From: Kibdelosporangium banguiense
Lineage (GTDB): Bacteria > Actinomycetota > Actinomycetes > Mycobacteriales > Pseudonocardiaceae
Direction: 5' to 3'
Assembly: GCF_017876405.1 (NCBI RefSeq)
Contig: NZ_JAGINW010000001.1
Location: 9,933,203 to 9,997,202 of the forward strand
DNA: 64,000 bases
The first letter of the stretch is position 1; every line of letters starts with the position of its first letter. The notes under the pieces were generated by a model. That model was not told where the DNA came from. It saw only the letters and a program-made list of their open reading frames with translations, and searched no databases. Made by a program: the position numbers and the translations under genes. Below are positions 27,915 to 37,440 of this stretch, in pieces.

Positions 27915-28292
27915 TCAGGTGGCGTCTGGGTCGACTGGCGGCGACTCGCCCGGCCGCAGCGGACCGCCACGCCGGCCTGCGTTGACCGGCGTGGAGTTTC
28001 GGCCAGTAGGGCGATTCTCCGGCACGGGAGTGCTGTCGAGGATCTCCACCAGGTAGCGGGTGACCATCCGCTGCGGTTCCGCCGCTCGGAACGCGGCCAG
28101 ATCCTGCAGCGGTTCGCGCAACTCGTCCGCCTCCGGTCCCAGTTCGGCCTCAAGTTGCTCGCGGGTCGTGGTGGCGAACTCACGCAGTCGACGCATCGTC
28201 AGCCCCAGCCACTTGGCCGCTGCGGGCAGCCGCTCGGGTCCGAGAATGAACAACGCCGCGAGGAGAAGGACGAACATGTGCTCAATGCTCAA
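27915..28292 (-). CDS. tatB: Sec-independent translocase component TatB
   Basis: A 125-residue TatB-like protein. It has a short N-terminal membrane helix (MFVLLLAALFILGPERLP, with the conserved Glu and the GPxxLP hinge), an amphipathic helix (AKWLGLTMRRLREF) and a charged coiled region ending in a Pro-rich tail. TatB binds twin-arginine signal peptides together with TatC. The start is TTG at 28292, nine bases after GGAG; GTG at 28301 is an alternative. It lies downstream of a Tat-signal lipoprotein gene and the beta-propeller lipoprotein gene on the same strand. It is probably an extra copy beside the housekeeping Tat genes. Confidence 0.85.
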   Translation of the reverse strand: MSIEHMFVLLLAALFILGPERLPAAAKWLGLTMRRLREFATTTREQLEAELGPEADELREPLQDLAAFRAAEPQRMVTRYLVEILDSTPVPENRPTGRNSTPVNAGRRGGPLRPGESPPVDPDAT

Positions 28293-28391
28293 TCCGGACA
28301 CCTCCCTCGTCTGCGCCGGTCCTACCGCTAGATTGTCCATAGCAGACACTCGGGGTGGCTCGTCCCCGTATCTCGCCCTCACCGACAGGAC

Positions 28392-29600
28392 CTAGCGGGT
28401 GATGCCGGTGTGGCCGATGGAATACCGGCCGGGCTGGGGCCAGACGCAGAGGCCGTGGGGACCGGGGCCGACGGGGATTGTTTTGATCATCGAGCCGTCT
28501 TTGGTGGACATGACGTAGACGACATTGTTGTAGCGGCCGGAAAGCCACAGTTGGGTGCCATCCGCGGTGACGTTTCCCATGTCGGGGCTGCCACCGCCTG
28601 GTATGCGCCAGGTCGTCACGGGCGAGCCGGTGTAGGCGTCGAGCACTGTCACAGTGCCTTCCTCGCGGTTGGTGACGAACAGCCGTTTCGCGTCCCGGGA
28701 CAGATACAAGCCGTGGGCCCCCTTGCCGGTGGGGATGAAGCGCAGAACGCGGGTTGCCGCGCCGTCCAGGACCCAGAGGCCGTTGGCGTCCGAGTCGGCG
28801 ATGTAGTAGACCGAGCCGTCCGGGGCCAGTTTGATGTCCTGCGGGCCCATGTGGGTGTGCCGGTGGGTCATGTCGATCATGCGGAGCACTTTGTGGCTGG
28901 GTACGTCGATGACGGCCACCCGGCTGGCGAACTCACAGGTGAACACCGCGGTGCGGCCGTTGGGAGAGAAGTCGGCGTGGTCGATTCCCGCGCAGTCCGG
29001 GGTCGGCGTCTCGTCGTGGATCTTCCAGGTGTGGGGGTCGTACCAGACGAGCTTGCGGAGTCTCTCCGCCACGGAGATCGCGTATTTCCCGTCCGGCGTG
29101 AAGTACATGTTGTACGGGTCGACGACCGGGAATACCGGGCCTGCGCGGCCGGTACGGGCGTCGAACGGCATCACACGGTCGGTTTTGTCGTCCGTGGCAT
29201 AAAGCGTGCGCATGTCCCACGACGGCACGACATGCTGCAGTTCGCCACCGACGTGGTTCTTGCCGACCACCTGGTAGGTCGTCGGGTCGATCACCCATAC
29301 GTCACCGGACTTGTTATGCGGCACGTAAACCAGTGGCTTGTCAGCGGCCACCACAGGCAGGAGCATGCCGGCACCCGCGGCCGCGTAGACGTTCCTCGGG
29401 TCGGTCACCGGCGGCATGCCAGGCAACGGGTCACCGAGGGCCGGTGCCGACGGGTTCGGTTCGCCCGGCAGGTTCGTCATCGGTGAACCGGACTGCGACA
29501 TGCCTGGCATGTTCGTAGCAGAACGACTCGGCGCTGAGGTGCAGCCGGCGACGAGCGCTACCGCCAGCGCGGCAACGAGCAAGATCTTGGGTTTTGTCAT
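28392..29600 (-). CDS. YVTN beta-propeller lipoprotein
   Basis: A 402-residue exported lipoprotein. The N-terminus has a lipobox ending LVAGC (Cys20) after a hydrophobic stretch, then a Met/Pro/Ser-rich linker (residues 25-70) and about seven YVTN-type blades (LVYVPHNKSGDVWVIDP, LYATDDKTDRVMPFD, LFVTNREEGTVTVLD, LWLSGRYNNVVYVM). Such propellers bind partners or metals at the cell surface; the Met- and His-rich segments (TNMPGMSQSGSPM, MTHRHTHMG) would suit copper or another soft metal. That is speculative. It begins three bases after the deacetylase stop, so the two are co-translated. Confidence 0.85.
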   Translation of the reverse strand: MTKPKILLVAALAVALVAGCTSAPSRSATNMPGMSQSGSPMTNLPGEPNPSAPALGDPLPGMPPVTDPRNVYAAAGAGMLLPVVAADKPLVYVPHNKSGDVWVIDPTTYQVVGKNHVGGELQHVVPSWDMRTLYATDDKTDRVMPFDARTGRAGPVFPVVDPYNMYFTPDGKYAISVAERLRKLVWYDPHTWKIHDETPTPDCAGIDHADFSPNGRTAVFTCEFASRVAVIDVPSHKVLRMIDMTHRHTHMGPQDIKLAPDGSVYYIADSDANGLWVLDGAATRVLRFIPTGKGAHGLYLSRDAKRLFVTNREEGTVTVLDAYTGSPVTTWRIPGGGSPDMGNVTADGTQLWLSGRYNNVVYVMSTKDGSMIKTIPVGPGPHGLCVWPQPGRYSIGHTGITR

Positions 29601-29602
29601 GT

Positions 29603-30364
29603 TCAGCTCACCAGTTTCGAAGCGGTCACGACAGTTAGGCCACGACGGGCGAAGTCGGTGAGAATCCCGGGCAGCGCGATGACCGTGCCGGGCCGGCCAA
29701 GGTGCATACTGACGACACTGCCCGCCGAAGCCGCGGCCACGGCGTGGCGGATCGCCGCAGGCCCGGGATCGCGCCAGTCCAGCGAATCGATGTCGTACGA
29801 CAGCACCCGCGAGTACCCGGCCTTGCCCGCCTCCAGGAGTTCCTCGGCAGTCGCGTGCTGCCCTTGGGATTGCCGGAAGAACGCGCCCGGTGATCCGGTC
29901 AGCTCGACCAGTTCGTCCCGGCAACGCTCGATCTCCACACGCATCGGCTCAGGCTTGTACGCCGACAACGCCGGATGGCTCCACGTGTGGTTGCCAAGCT
30001 CATGGCCACCGTCGAGCACCATCTTGGCGGCGTCCGGCCTGGCCGCCAGCCATGTTCCTACCGCGAGCACAGTCACGTAAGCGCCGTGTTGAGCCAGCGC
30101 GGCAAGCACCTGACGCGTGATGTCGAGGTCACCCGCGCCGTGAAAGGTCAGCGCGACCTCGGATCGACCACTTGTGGCACGCACCAGTTCAGTCACGGAG
30201 CCACCACCGGGTTTCCCGACCGGCGATGAAGCCGACGGCACAGTGGTGCCAGGCTGACCAGGTCGCTGCGGGAGAGGCGGCGAACACGCGCTGAGCGCGG
30301 TGGCAGCCCCGAGCCCGAATCCAAGGAATCGGCGCCGGGATATCGGATTCGACTGATCGGACAC
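29603..30364 (-). CDS. Tat-exported polysaccharide deacetylase-like lipoprotein
   Basis: A 253-residue protein with a twin-arginine signal (SRRRFLGFGLGAATALSAC), in which the lipobox Cys ends the signal. The NodB-type domain follows: VALTFHGAGD in motif 1 (normally TFDD, so the metal Asp is changed), ELGNHTWSHP in motif 2 with the H-x3-H pair, FFRQSQGQ, and the C-terminal SIVxxH-like SVVSMHLG. Altered motif 1 may mean reduced or different activity. The GTG at 30364 is chosen because CTGGAGGACCTT precedes it and places the RR motif near the N-terminus. TatB lies two genes downstream, an apt pairing. Confidence 0.8.
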   Translation of the reverse strand: MSDQSNPISRRRFLGFGLGAATALSACSPPLPQRPGQPGTTVPSASSPVGKPGGGSVTELVRATSGRSEVALTFHGAGDLDITRQVLAALAQHGAYVTVLAVGTWLAARPDAAKMVLDGGHELGNHTWSHPALSAYKPEPMRVEIERCRDELVELTGSPGAFFRQSQGQHATAEELLEAGKAGYSRVLSYDIDSLDWRDPGPAAIRHAVAAASAGSVVSMHLGRPGTVIALPGILTDFARRGLTVVTASKLVS

Positions 30365-30732
30365 AAGGTCCTCCAGAGACTGCATGGCGGCTTGGCTCAA
30401 CGCTAGCCGAACTCGGCAGCGCCTGCCGTCAGGGCATCTCTGTCCGAAACGGTCACAAAGTCCCGGCTACCGGCAACACGTCGGGTTCACGGCTGATGAG
30501 TGGTTCACTGATGCCGCAGAACGTCCGGCGCCCGGCTAATCCTTTTGGGACATATCCGTGCGAAGGCGCATACCGGTCAATGGCCACTATTCGCCTGACC
30601 CTGCCTCTGACCATGCCCGGCACACCGCCCTCACCCGACGGCGTCCTGGCGTAGGATTACCAACGAAACGAACCGGCAAATTCCCCAACTTTCCCGTCTC
30701 ATGAACAAGACTTGACAGAACTGGAGGATTGC
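30365..30732. other. Divergent intergenic region between the deacetylase and tatA
   Basis: No gene. It should hold the two divergent promoters of the Tat-related genes. I see no convincing operator. Confidence 0.4.
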
Positions 30733-30924
30733 GTGTTCGCCAACGGTCTCGGCTGGCCGCATCTCCTCATCGTGGCCGCGGCGTTCATTCTGTTGTTCGG
30801 CGCCAAACGGCTACCCGACGCCGCCCGCTCCACCGGCCGGGCGCTTCGCATTCTCAAAGCGGAGACCAAGGGCTTGCGTGAGGACGATCCGCCTGCCGGG
30901 AAACCTCCCACCAACGCCGAATAG
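30733..30924 (+). CDS. tatA: Twin-arginine translocase subunit TatA
   Basis: A 63-residue TatA-type protein with one N-terminal membrane helix (GWPHLLIVAAAFILLFG), the conserved FGxKRLPD hinge and an amphipathic helix (AARSTGRALRILKAETKG). TatA oligomers form the transport conduit. The GTG at 30733 has GGAGG seven bases before it; the longer frame from 30712 is less likely. It is divergent from the deacetylase-lipoprotein-tatB group. Confidence 0.85.
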   Translation: MFANGLGWPHLLIVAAAFILLFGAKRLPDAARSTGRALRILKAETKGLREDDPPAGKPPTNAE

Positions 30925-31207
30925 ACATCCTCCGTCGACTGCGGACCGGGTGCTGACACACCTTGCAGAGCTGCAGGACCATTACGGCTATCTGGTCGTC
31001 GCAACCTCCACAGTTGGGTCGGCCGCCGAACACAACCGCCCCGACGGCAAGCGCAGCGTCCCGCCGGACATCCATGGGACATGCACCACCCCCGGACAGC
31101 GGAGGATTCGGCGATGGGCCACCGTTCTATGGCTAACCGCCCCTTTCAACACCCGCATATCAAGCATGTGCGGACGCGCGGAGTCTCTTGGTATGCCGCT
31201 GGATCCA
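30925..31207. other. Intergenic region between tatA and the transglycosylase
   Basis: No supported gene on either strand. The two flanking genes converge here. Confidence 0.4.
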
Positions 31208-32479
31208 CTATTTGTTCTTGTTTGTGGCTGGCGGGCACGGTTGGCCGGTCGGGGCGGTGGTCGTGGTCGCCCCCGTTGCGGCGTGCTCCACCACGCTGGT
31301 CTGGCTGGTGCTGTTCGGACGCACGGAGCTTGACGGCGGGGTGCTCGTCGTCGTGGTGGTCGTGTTGGTGGTCGTCATCGACGTGCATGTGGGCGTGGAT
31401 GACGGTGGGCTTGAGGTGGCCTGGGACGGTGGCGACGATGTGGGGACGGTGGTCGTTGTCGTTGGGTCGTCGGGGATGTCGCCGGTGACCTTCGTGCTCG
31501 GCGGCGGCGCGGAACTGGTGGGCGGCGGATGCGGACTGTTGGTCGGCGGCGCGTTGTTGGACGTCTGGGCAACGTTCCGTGGGGGCCTTTCCATGGCACC
31601 GGTGCCTGACGGGATCTCAACGATGTTGTGCTCGTATGCGTCCGCCCAGATCAGCACGGTCTGCACGTAGCTCTCGGAATGGTTGTACCGGAACACCGCG
31701 ATTGCGCGCTGCTGCGGGTTGTTCATGTCCAAGCCGCCGGAGCACAGGAACTTCCCGGCCGCCAGCGCGGCGTCGTAGAAGTTGTGCGGGCTCCTGGTGC
31801 CGTAGCCGCTGGCGTCCGACGCGTACTGGGCCCAGGTGGACGGGAGCAGTTGCATCGGGCCGACCGCCCGGTCCCACTGGGTGTCACCGTCCCACACGCC
31901 GTGGTCGGTGTCCGGGACGGCGGCGAAGCCCTGGCCGTCGAGCACCGGGCCGACGATCTTGGTGATCGTGTTGCCCTTGTCGTCGGCTTGACCGCCGTTG
32001 CCGTGGTTGGACTCGATCCGGCCGATGCTTGCCAGCAGGTACCACGGCAGGTGGCAGTTCGGCAGTTGGGTCGCCAGGATGCTCGCGGCCCTCGTGTAGG
32101 CGTTCATCGCCGGACCCGGGATGCCCAGCGGGCCGCTGGGCACCGAGATCGGGTCGCCGGTCGCGGCCAACGCGCCCGGGTCGCCCGCCAGCCGCAGCAA
32201 CTGGTCGGACAGTTGGTCCACCTGCGGCAGTTGCCCGGTGGCGCCCAGGTCGTCCAGGTCGATACCGAAGAACCCGTGGCCGAGGCCGTTCGCGACCGGG
32301 ACCAAGGGGGCCGCGTCGGGGTTCGGGTCAGCCCCGATCCAGCCGGCAATGTCCGCAGCGGCCGTGGCCGATATGAGCAGGACCGCGACGACGACGGCCA
32401 CCACACGACGCTGACTCCGTACGAAGCGCATCAGGTTGCGTCGGGCAGTCCTGTTGAACGCTGCTGGCACGAACGACAC
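31208..32479 (-). CDS. Exported lytic murein transglycosylase-like protein
   Basis: A 423-residue protein. An N-terminal signal/anchor (residues 24-45, RVVAVVVAVLLISATAAADI) is followed by an SLT-like lysozyme domain with the catalytic Glu in SIGRIESNHGN, then GPMQLLPSTWAQYASDASG and AVFRYNHSESYVQTVL. The last 130 residues are a low-complexity Pro/Ser/Thr tail, very Thr-rich, ending in PATNKNK. That tail is probably a cell-wall spanning or glycosylated linker. It would cleave peptidoglycan glycan strands. The GTG at 32479 has GGGGAGG eight bases upstream. Confidence 0.88.
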   Translation of the reverse strand: MSFVPAAFNRTARRNLMRFVRSQRRVVAVVVAVLLISATAAADIAGWIGADPNPDAAPLVPVANGLGHGFFGIDLDDLGATGQLPQVDQLSDQLLRLAGDPGALAATGDPISVPSGPLGIPGPAMNAYTRAASILATQLPNCHLPWYLLASIGRIESNHGNGGQADDKGNTITKIVGPVLDGQGFAAVPDTDHGVWDGDTQWDRAVGPMQLLPSTWAQYASDASGYGTRSPHNFYDAALAAGKFLCSGGLDMNNPQQRAIAVFRYNHSESYVQTVLIWADAYEHNIVEIPSGTGAMERPPRNVAQTSNNAPPTNSPHPPPTSSAPPPSTKVTGDIPDDPTTTTTVPTSSPPSQATSSPPSSTPTCTSMTTTNTTTTTTSTPPSSSVRPNSTSQTSVVEHAATGATTTTAPTGQPCPPATNKNK

Positions 32480-33254
32480 GGACCCGGCCTCCCCGGGATC
32501 TCTCGGCTCTTACACTCTCCTGCGACCTGTGGTGGCCCCGTTTCCTAGCGTGCCCGAAACGCCGTCACTTTTCACAGGTCCTTGGGCCTGTTCGCCGGGA
32601 TACCCCCAGCACGACCGCTGGCGCGGACCGCACTGTTGATCAGCGCGGATGATCAATGACGGCCAGTTGGTTCGGTGTGTCGTGTCGTTGCCACATACGT
32701 CGCGCCACTTCGTTCAGCCACGGTGCGTGCCTTGCGTTACCGCCCGTCAAAGTCAAATATATTGGTGTCTACATGTGGACTGTGTCGCAGCCTCGTCATG
32801 AGTGAACCGGACCCTCGTGTTACCGAGTTGCCGTTGCGGCACGGCGATTTGGTGCCGCAACGCGGGGATCTCCAAGTCGATGCGCAACTGCTCAATGCCG
32901 TCTCGATCGACCACAGTAGACATCATAGTACGGCCATCAGTGAAGCGGCCACGGCCTCGCCGTCCGTTCTTCGATGGGGCACAGAATCTATTGTCCAGAA
33001 TGGACCTGCGGGTATCTCCGATGCCGGGCGGCACATCGACGCTTCGATCGAGCGACGGCCGCCTTGCTTGTGCTGGCGGATGAACGCCGATGGCGTGATC
33101 ATGCATGGTGTCGGGGGCATGCTGAGGCGATGGAACCATAGTGGAGGGAGCGAGACATCGATGACAGCGGCCAATGACAGCGGCGGCGCGCCTTTGATGG
33201 CCCGGTTCTGCCGGGCCCACCCTGGCGTCTAGCCTTTTCGTCTGGAGACTCACC
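32480..33254. other. Intergenic region containing an IS scar
   Basis: About 775 bases without an intact gene. The only recognisable coding sequence is the transposase fragment at 32792-32887. The promoter of ctaD should lie in the right half. Confidence 0.5.
32792..32887 (-). pseudogene. Integrase-core transposase N-terminal fragment
   Basis: Thirty-two residues on the minus strand (LEIPALRHQIAVPQRQLGNT then RVRFTHDE) match the conserved N-terminal stretch of actinobacterial integrase-core transposases (LEVLALRHQLAVLQRQLG-TRVRF). Nothing else of the element remains. Confidence 0.55.
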
Positions 33255-34928
33255 GTGCCAACCGCTCCAGAACCAATCATGATCAGGCCCGCTGGCCCGG
33301 CCGCCAAGGGAAAGGTGTTGCTGCGGCTGTTGCGGACCACCGATCACAAGCAGATCGGCGTGCTGTACCTGACGACTTCGTTCGCGTTCTTCATGGCCGG
33401 CGGCGTGATGGCCTTGTTGATGCGTACCGAGTTGGGCTGGCCGGGTCTGCAGTTCCTCTCGTCGGAGCAGTACAACCAGCTGTTCACCATGCACGGCACG
33501 ATCATGTTGCTGCTGTATGCCACGCCGAACGTGTTCGGGTTCGCCAACTTCGTCCTGCCGCTGCAGATCGGCGCGCCGGACGTCGCGTTCCCGCGGCTCA
33601 ACGCGATGTCCTACTGGCTCTACCTGTTCGGTGGGACGATCGTGCTGTCCGGCTTCCTGACCCCGGACGGTGCCGCGGACTTCGGCTGGTTCGCCTACAC
33701 GCCGTTGTCGACCGCGACGTACTCGCCCGGCGTCGGCGGCGACCTGTGGACCGCCGGTCTGATCGTCACTGGTGTGTCGACCATCCTCAGCGCCGTCAAC
33801 ATGATCACCACCGTGATCTGCCTGCGCGCCCCCGGAATGGTGATGTTCCGGATGCCGATCTTCACCTGGAACATCCTCTTCACCAGCATCCTGGTACTGC
33901 TGGCCTTTCCGGTCCTCACCGCGGCACTGTTCGGGCTGCTGGCCGCCCGGCACCTCGGCGCGCACGTCTTCGACCCCGCCAACGGCGGCGCCGTCCTCTG
34001 GCAGCACCTGTTCTGGTTCTTCGGACATCCCGAGGTCTACATCGTCGCCCTGCCGTACTTCGGCATCGTCAGTGAGATCTTCCCAGTGTTCAGCCGCAAG
34101 CCCTTGTTCGGCTACAAAGCGCTGGTGTGGGCGACGGCCGCCATCACCGGGCTGTCGGCCGTGGTGTGGGCACACCACATGTACGCCACCGGAGCCGTGC
34201 TGTTGCCGTTCTTCTCGTTGATGACCTTCATGATCGCCGTGCCCACCGGCGTGAAGTTCTTCAACTGGAGCCTGACCATGTGGCGAGGCCAACTGATGAT
34301 GCGCACACCCATGCTGTTCAGCGTCGGGTTCCTGGTCACCTTCCTGCTCGGCGGGCTGACCGGTGTACTGCTGGCCGCGCCCCCGATCGACTTCCATGTG
34401 ACCGACACGTACTTCGTCGTCGCACATTTCCACTACGTCCTGTTCGGCACCATCGTGTTCGCCACCTTCGCCGGGATCTACTTCTGGTTCCCCAAGATCA
34501 CCGGCCGATACCTGGACGAACCCTTGGGCAACCTCCACTTCTGGACCACGTTCATCGGCTTCCACACCACATTCCTGGTCCAGCACTGGCTCGGTGCGGA
34601 AGGCATGCCCCGCCGGTACGCCGACTACCTCGCCAGCGACGGCTTCACCACGCTGAACGTGATCTCCACGATCGGCTCGTACCTGCTCGGCGCGTCCATG
34701 CTGACATTCATCTGGAACGTGTTCACCAGCTACCGCTACGGCCAGCGCGCCGACGCCGACGACCCCTGGGGCTTCGGCAACTCACTGGAATGGGCCACCA
34801 CCAGCCCACCACCCCGGCACAACTTCCTTGAACTGCCCAAGATCCGGTCCGAACGGCCGGCATTCGAACTGCACTACGCGCACATGATCGACCGCATCCG
34901 CGACGAAGCCCACGGCCACGACACGTAG
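33255..34928 (+). CDS. ctaD: Cytochrome c oxidase (aa3-type) subunit I
   Basis: A 557-residue haem-copper oxidase subunit I with 12 membrane helices. The haem a ligand is in FTMHGTIMLL, the Cu-B/crosslink motif in GHPEVYIVALPYFG, the His pair in WAHHMYATG and the haem ligands in YFVVAHFHYV. The Glu of HPEVYI (D-channel end) is present. The subunit II and III genes (ctaC, ctaE) are absent nearby, so this is an isolated subunit I gene, as is common in actinobacteria, and may be a second, condition-specific copy. The GTG start follows GGAGACTCACC. It converges on cydB. Confidence 0.97.
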   Translation: MPTAPEPIMIRPAGPAAKGKVLLRLLRTTDHKQIGVLYLTTSFAFFMAGGVMALLMRTELGWPGLQFLSSEQYNQLFTMHGTIMLLLYATPNVFGFANFVLPLQIGAPDVAFPRLNAMSYWLYLFGGTIVLSGFLTPDGAADFGWFAYTPLSTATYSPGVGGDLWTAGLIVTGVSTILSAVNMITTVICLRAPGMVMFRMPIFTWNILFTSILVLLAFPVLTAALFGLLAARHLGAHVFDPANGGAVLWQHLFWFFGHPEVYIVALPYFGIVSEIFPVFSRKPLFGYKALVWATAAITGLSAVVWAHHMYATGAVLLPFFSLMTFMIAVPTGVKFFNWSLTMWRGQLMMRTPMLFSVGFLVTFLLGGLTGVLLAAPPIDFHVTDTYFVVAHFHYVLFGTIVFATFAGIYFWFPKITGRYLDEPLGNLHFWTTFIGFHTTFLVQHWLGAEGMPRRYADYLASDGFTTLNVISTIGSYLLGASMLTFIWNVFTSYRYGQRADADDPWGFGNSLEWATTSPPPRHNFLELPKIRSERPAFELHYAHMIDRIRDEAHGHDT

Positions 34929-34981
34929 AGCGCCCGGTGCGGTGAGAGCGTCATCGTTGGTATCAGCAGTCTTGGTGGTGG

Positions 34982-36001
34982 TCATGGCGCGGTATCGGTC
35001 ACACCTTCTTCGGGAAGGAGACCCTTCTGGTCCAGGACATAAAGCAGGACGAAGGCAGGGATCACCAGGACGGCTGCCAGACCGACCACGATCAGAACGG
35101 CGACCAGGGTGCCCGAAGTCGACGCCGCCGCAGACACTGTGAGGCTCTCGGGCAACAGGTACGGCCACTGCGCCACACCCCAGCCGACGACGACGCTCGC
35201 CACAGCGGCCACGGCGAGAATCCGAGCGCCACGCGCGGCGCCGCGGACGAGCAACAGAAACACGCCGATCCCACAAATGGCGCTGAGAATGACCGGGGGC
35301 AGTGCCCGTGATGTGAGACCGTCGAAGAGGTAGCGCGCGTCCGCGCGGAGCACGAAGATGCTCACGACCACGATGAGGGCCGCGGCGGCGGCCGCAAGAA
35401 CGGCCCTCCGGCGGAAGTAGTCGGCCATGTCATTGTCGTCAAGGCGGCGGGCGTCCCAGACAAGGTAGACGGCGGAGAGGTAGGCGACCGCCGCAACGGC
35501 CAGGACGCCGCTGAGCACCGACGTCGGGTTCACCCAGCTGTCCCACGGATCCCCGGCCCTGCCTCCGGCCGGCACCCGCCCAGACGCAATTCCCCCGGCG
35601 ATGGCACCCATGCAGTAGGGCACCAGCACTGAGGAAATCGCAAAAGCTCCCCCGAAAATGCGGCGCGTGCGGGTCGTGACGACTACCTTTCGAAACGCGA
35701 AACTCGCACCACGCAGCACAATCCCGAGCGCGGCGATAGTCAGCGGCACGAACAAGGTCAGTGTGATCGACGCGTAGGCCTGCGGGAATGACGTCCACAA
35801 GACAACGAAGATGAAGATCAGCCAGACATGGTTCGCTTCCCACACCGGTCCGATCGAGTGCTCGATGATGCGGCGTGGACGCTCCCCCTTCTCGGCTCCA
35901 CCTGCGGTGAGGTCCCACAAGCCCGCCCCGAAGTCAGCACCGCCGAAGACGGCATACGCGACCACGGCGAGAAGGAGGATCAGGGCGACTGCGGTGCTCA
36001 C
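34982..36001 (-). CDS. cydB: Cytochrome bd-type quinol oxidase subunit II
   Basis: A 339-residue protein with about nine membrane helices. The N-terminus AVFGGADFGAGLWDLTAGG and the segment SIGPVWEANHVWLIFIFVVLWTSFP are diagnostic of CydB. With CydA it forms a quinol oxidase used under low oxygen or oxidative stress. Its GTG start overlaps the cydA stop (GTGA). No cydDC transporter genes are next to it. Confidence 0.95.
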   Translation of the reverse strand: MSTAVALILLLAVVAYAVFGGADFGAGLWDLTAGGAEKGERPRRIIEHSIGPVWEANHVWLIFIFVVLWTSFPQAYASITLTLFVPLTIAALGIVLRGASFAFRKVVVTTRTRRIFGGAFAISSVLVPYCMGAIAGGIASGRVPAGGRAGDPWDSWVNPTSVLSGVLAVAAVAYLSAVYLVWDARRLDDNDMADYFRRRAVLAAAAAALIVVVSIFVLRADARYLFDGLTSRALPPVILSAICGIGVFLLLVRGAARGARILAVAAVASVVVGWGVAQWPYLLPESLTVSAAASTSGTLVAVLIVVGLAAVLVIPAFVLLYVLDQKGLLPEEGVTDTAP

Positions 36002-37440
36002 CGATCCGCCTCCTCCTGGCCGGGGGGCGTGGCGAGGGGCGCGCTTGGGCCGTAAGGCGTGTCGTCGTCGGTGAAGCCGTCAGCCCTGCTGAACCGTCTG
36101 CTCATCCCACGCAGGACGAGGATTGTCGTGATGCCGATGGCGATGTAGAGGATGATCACCGCAATGAACGTGGCCCATACCCCCGTGTTACTCGTGGCCG
36201 CGTCGGCGACCTTCATGTGCTCGTAGACGATCCATGGCTGGCGCCCCACCTCGGTGACGACCCATCCTGCCTCCATCGCGATCACGGCGATCACGCCGGA
36301 GCAGGCGGCGGCTCGCAGGAACCATCTGCTCCTCGGCATGCGGCGGCGCACGATCCAGCTGCCGGCGTACCACACCGACAGCAGAAACAGCAGCGCCCCG
36401 AAGCCGACCATGACGTCCCAAGCCAGGTGGACGATGTTGACCTGCCGGATGGTCGGCCGCTCGTCGGCTGGCACCGAGTCGAGTCCCTGCACAACCGTCG
36501 CGGTGCCGGTGCTCGGGTCGGACAGCCACGACGCGAGGCCCTTGATCTTGATACCGCCACTGACCGTGCCATCCTCGTTCAGTCGGCCCAGCAGGATCTC
36601 GGGCACGTCACTGCTGGTCTCCGGCACCAGTTCGATGGCCGCGAACTTGACCGGCTGGTTGTTGTAGACCCACCGTGCCAGCGAATCTCCGACGCCCATC
36701 TGGATCGGCGTCATGACCGCGGCGACGGTGAACGCGATCACGAAGCCCATGCGATGGTAGTGATCCAGGCGGCCGCGGAGCAGGGCTGTCGCATACACCG
36801 AGGCGATCAGGAATCCACCGACCAGGTACGCGGCGATGACCATGTGGGCGGCCTGCAACGGCATCGATTCGTTGAAGATCGCTTGGATGGGATCAACCTT
36901 CACCACCCGTCCGGCCGAATCGAGCGTGAAGCCCGACGGCGCGTTCATCCAAGCGTTCGCGGACACCACCGACACGCTGCCGAAGAGGCCGGCGAGGACG
37001 ATCGGAACGCCGGTCCAGAAGTGGGCCCACGGTCTTAGCCGACGCCATCCGAAGATGTAGATCGCGATGAAGATCGCTTCGGTAAAGAAGAACAATCCTT
37101 CAAAGGCGAACGGCACGCCGAAGACCTCGCCCCACTGTCGCATGAACCGTGGCCAGAGCAAGCCGAATTCGAAGCTCAGGACGGTTCCGGTAACCGCGCC
37201 GACGGCGAAGGTCACGGCCATGTACTTGGACCAACGCTGGGCCAGTGACAAAGCGTCCCGGTCGTTGTGCCGCAGCGCCCGATAGTTGGCGATCAGGGTC
37301 AGAAAGGTCCAGGAGACTCCGAGCGGCACCAGAATGATGTGACAGGCCAAGGTGAACGCCATCTGTCCCCGTGCCCACGGAACCGGGTCCACGACGGCGA
37401 AAACCGCAAGTGCGCTGAGAGTTCCGGACAGGATGACCAC
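35998..37440 (-). CDS. cydA: Cytochrome bd-type quinol oxidase subunit I
   Basis: About 480 residues with nine membrane helices. Characteristic segments are MAFTLACHIILVPLGVSWTF (haem ligand His), WSKYMAVTFAVGAVTGTVLSFE (Glu near the active site), ANAWMNAPSGF and WVVTEVGRQPWIVYEHMK. The Q-loop is short. The start is uncertain: GTG at 37440 has GGAGG four bases before it and gives a normal length. A longer frame begins at 37614. It forms an operon with cydB and lies divergently from the NDH-2 gene, which would feed it quinol. Confidence 0.95.
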   Translation of the reverse strand: MVILSGTLSALAVFAVVDPVPWARGQMAFTLACHIILVPLGVSWTFLTLIANYRALRHNDRDALSLAQRWSKYMAVTFAVGAVTGTVLSFEFGLLWPRFMRQWGEVFGVPFAFEGLFFFTEAIFIAIYIFGWRRLRPWAHFWTGVPIVLAGLFGSVSVVSANAWMNAPSGFTLDSAGRVVKVDPIQAIFNESMPLQAAHMVIAAYLVGGFLIASVYATALLRGRLDHYHRMGFVIAFTVAAVMTPIQMGVGDSLARWVYNNQPVKFAAIELVPETSSDVPEILLGRLNEDGTVSGGIKIKGLASWLSDPSTGTATVVQGLDSVPADERPTIRQVNIVHLAWDVMVGFGALLFLLSVWYAGSWIVRRRMPRSRWFLRAAACSGVIAVIAMEAGWVVTEVGRQPWIVYEHMKVADAATSNTGVWATFIAVIILYIAIGITTILVLRGMSRRFSRADGFTDDDTPYGPSAPLATPPGQEEADR

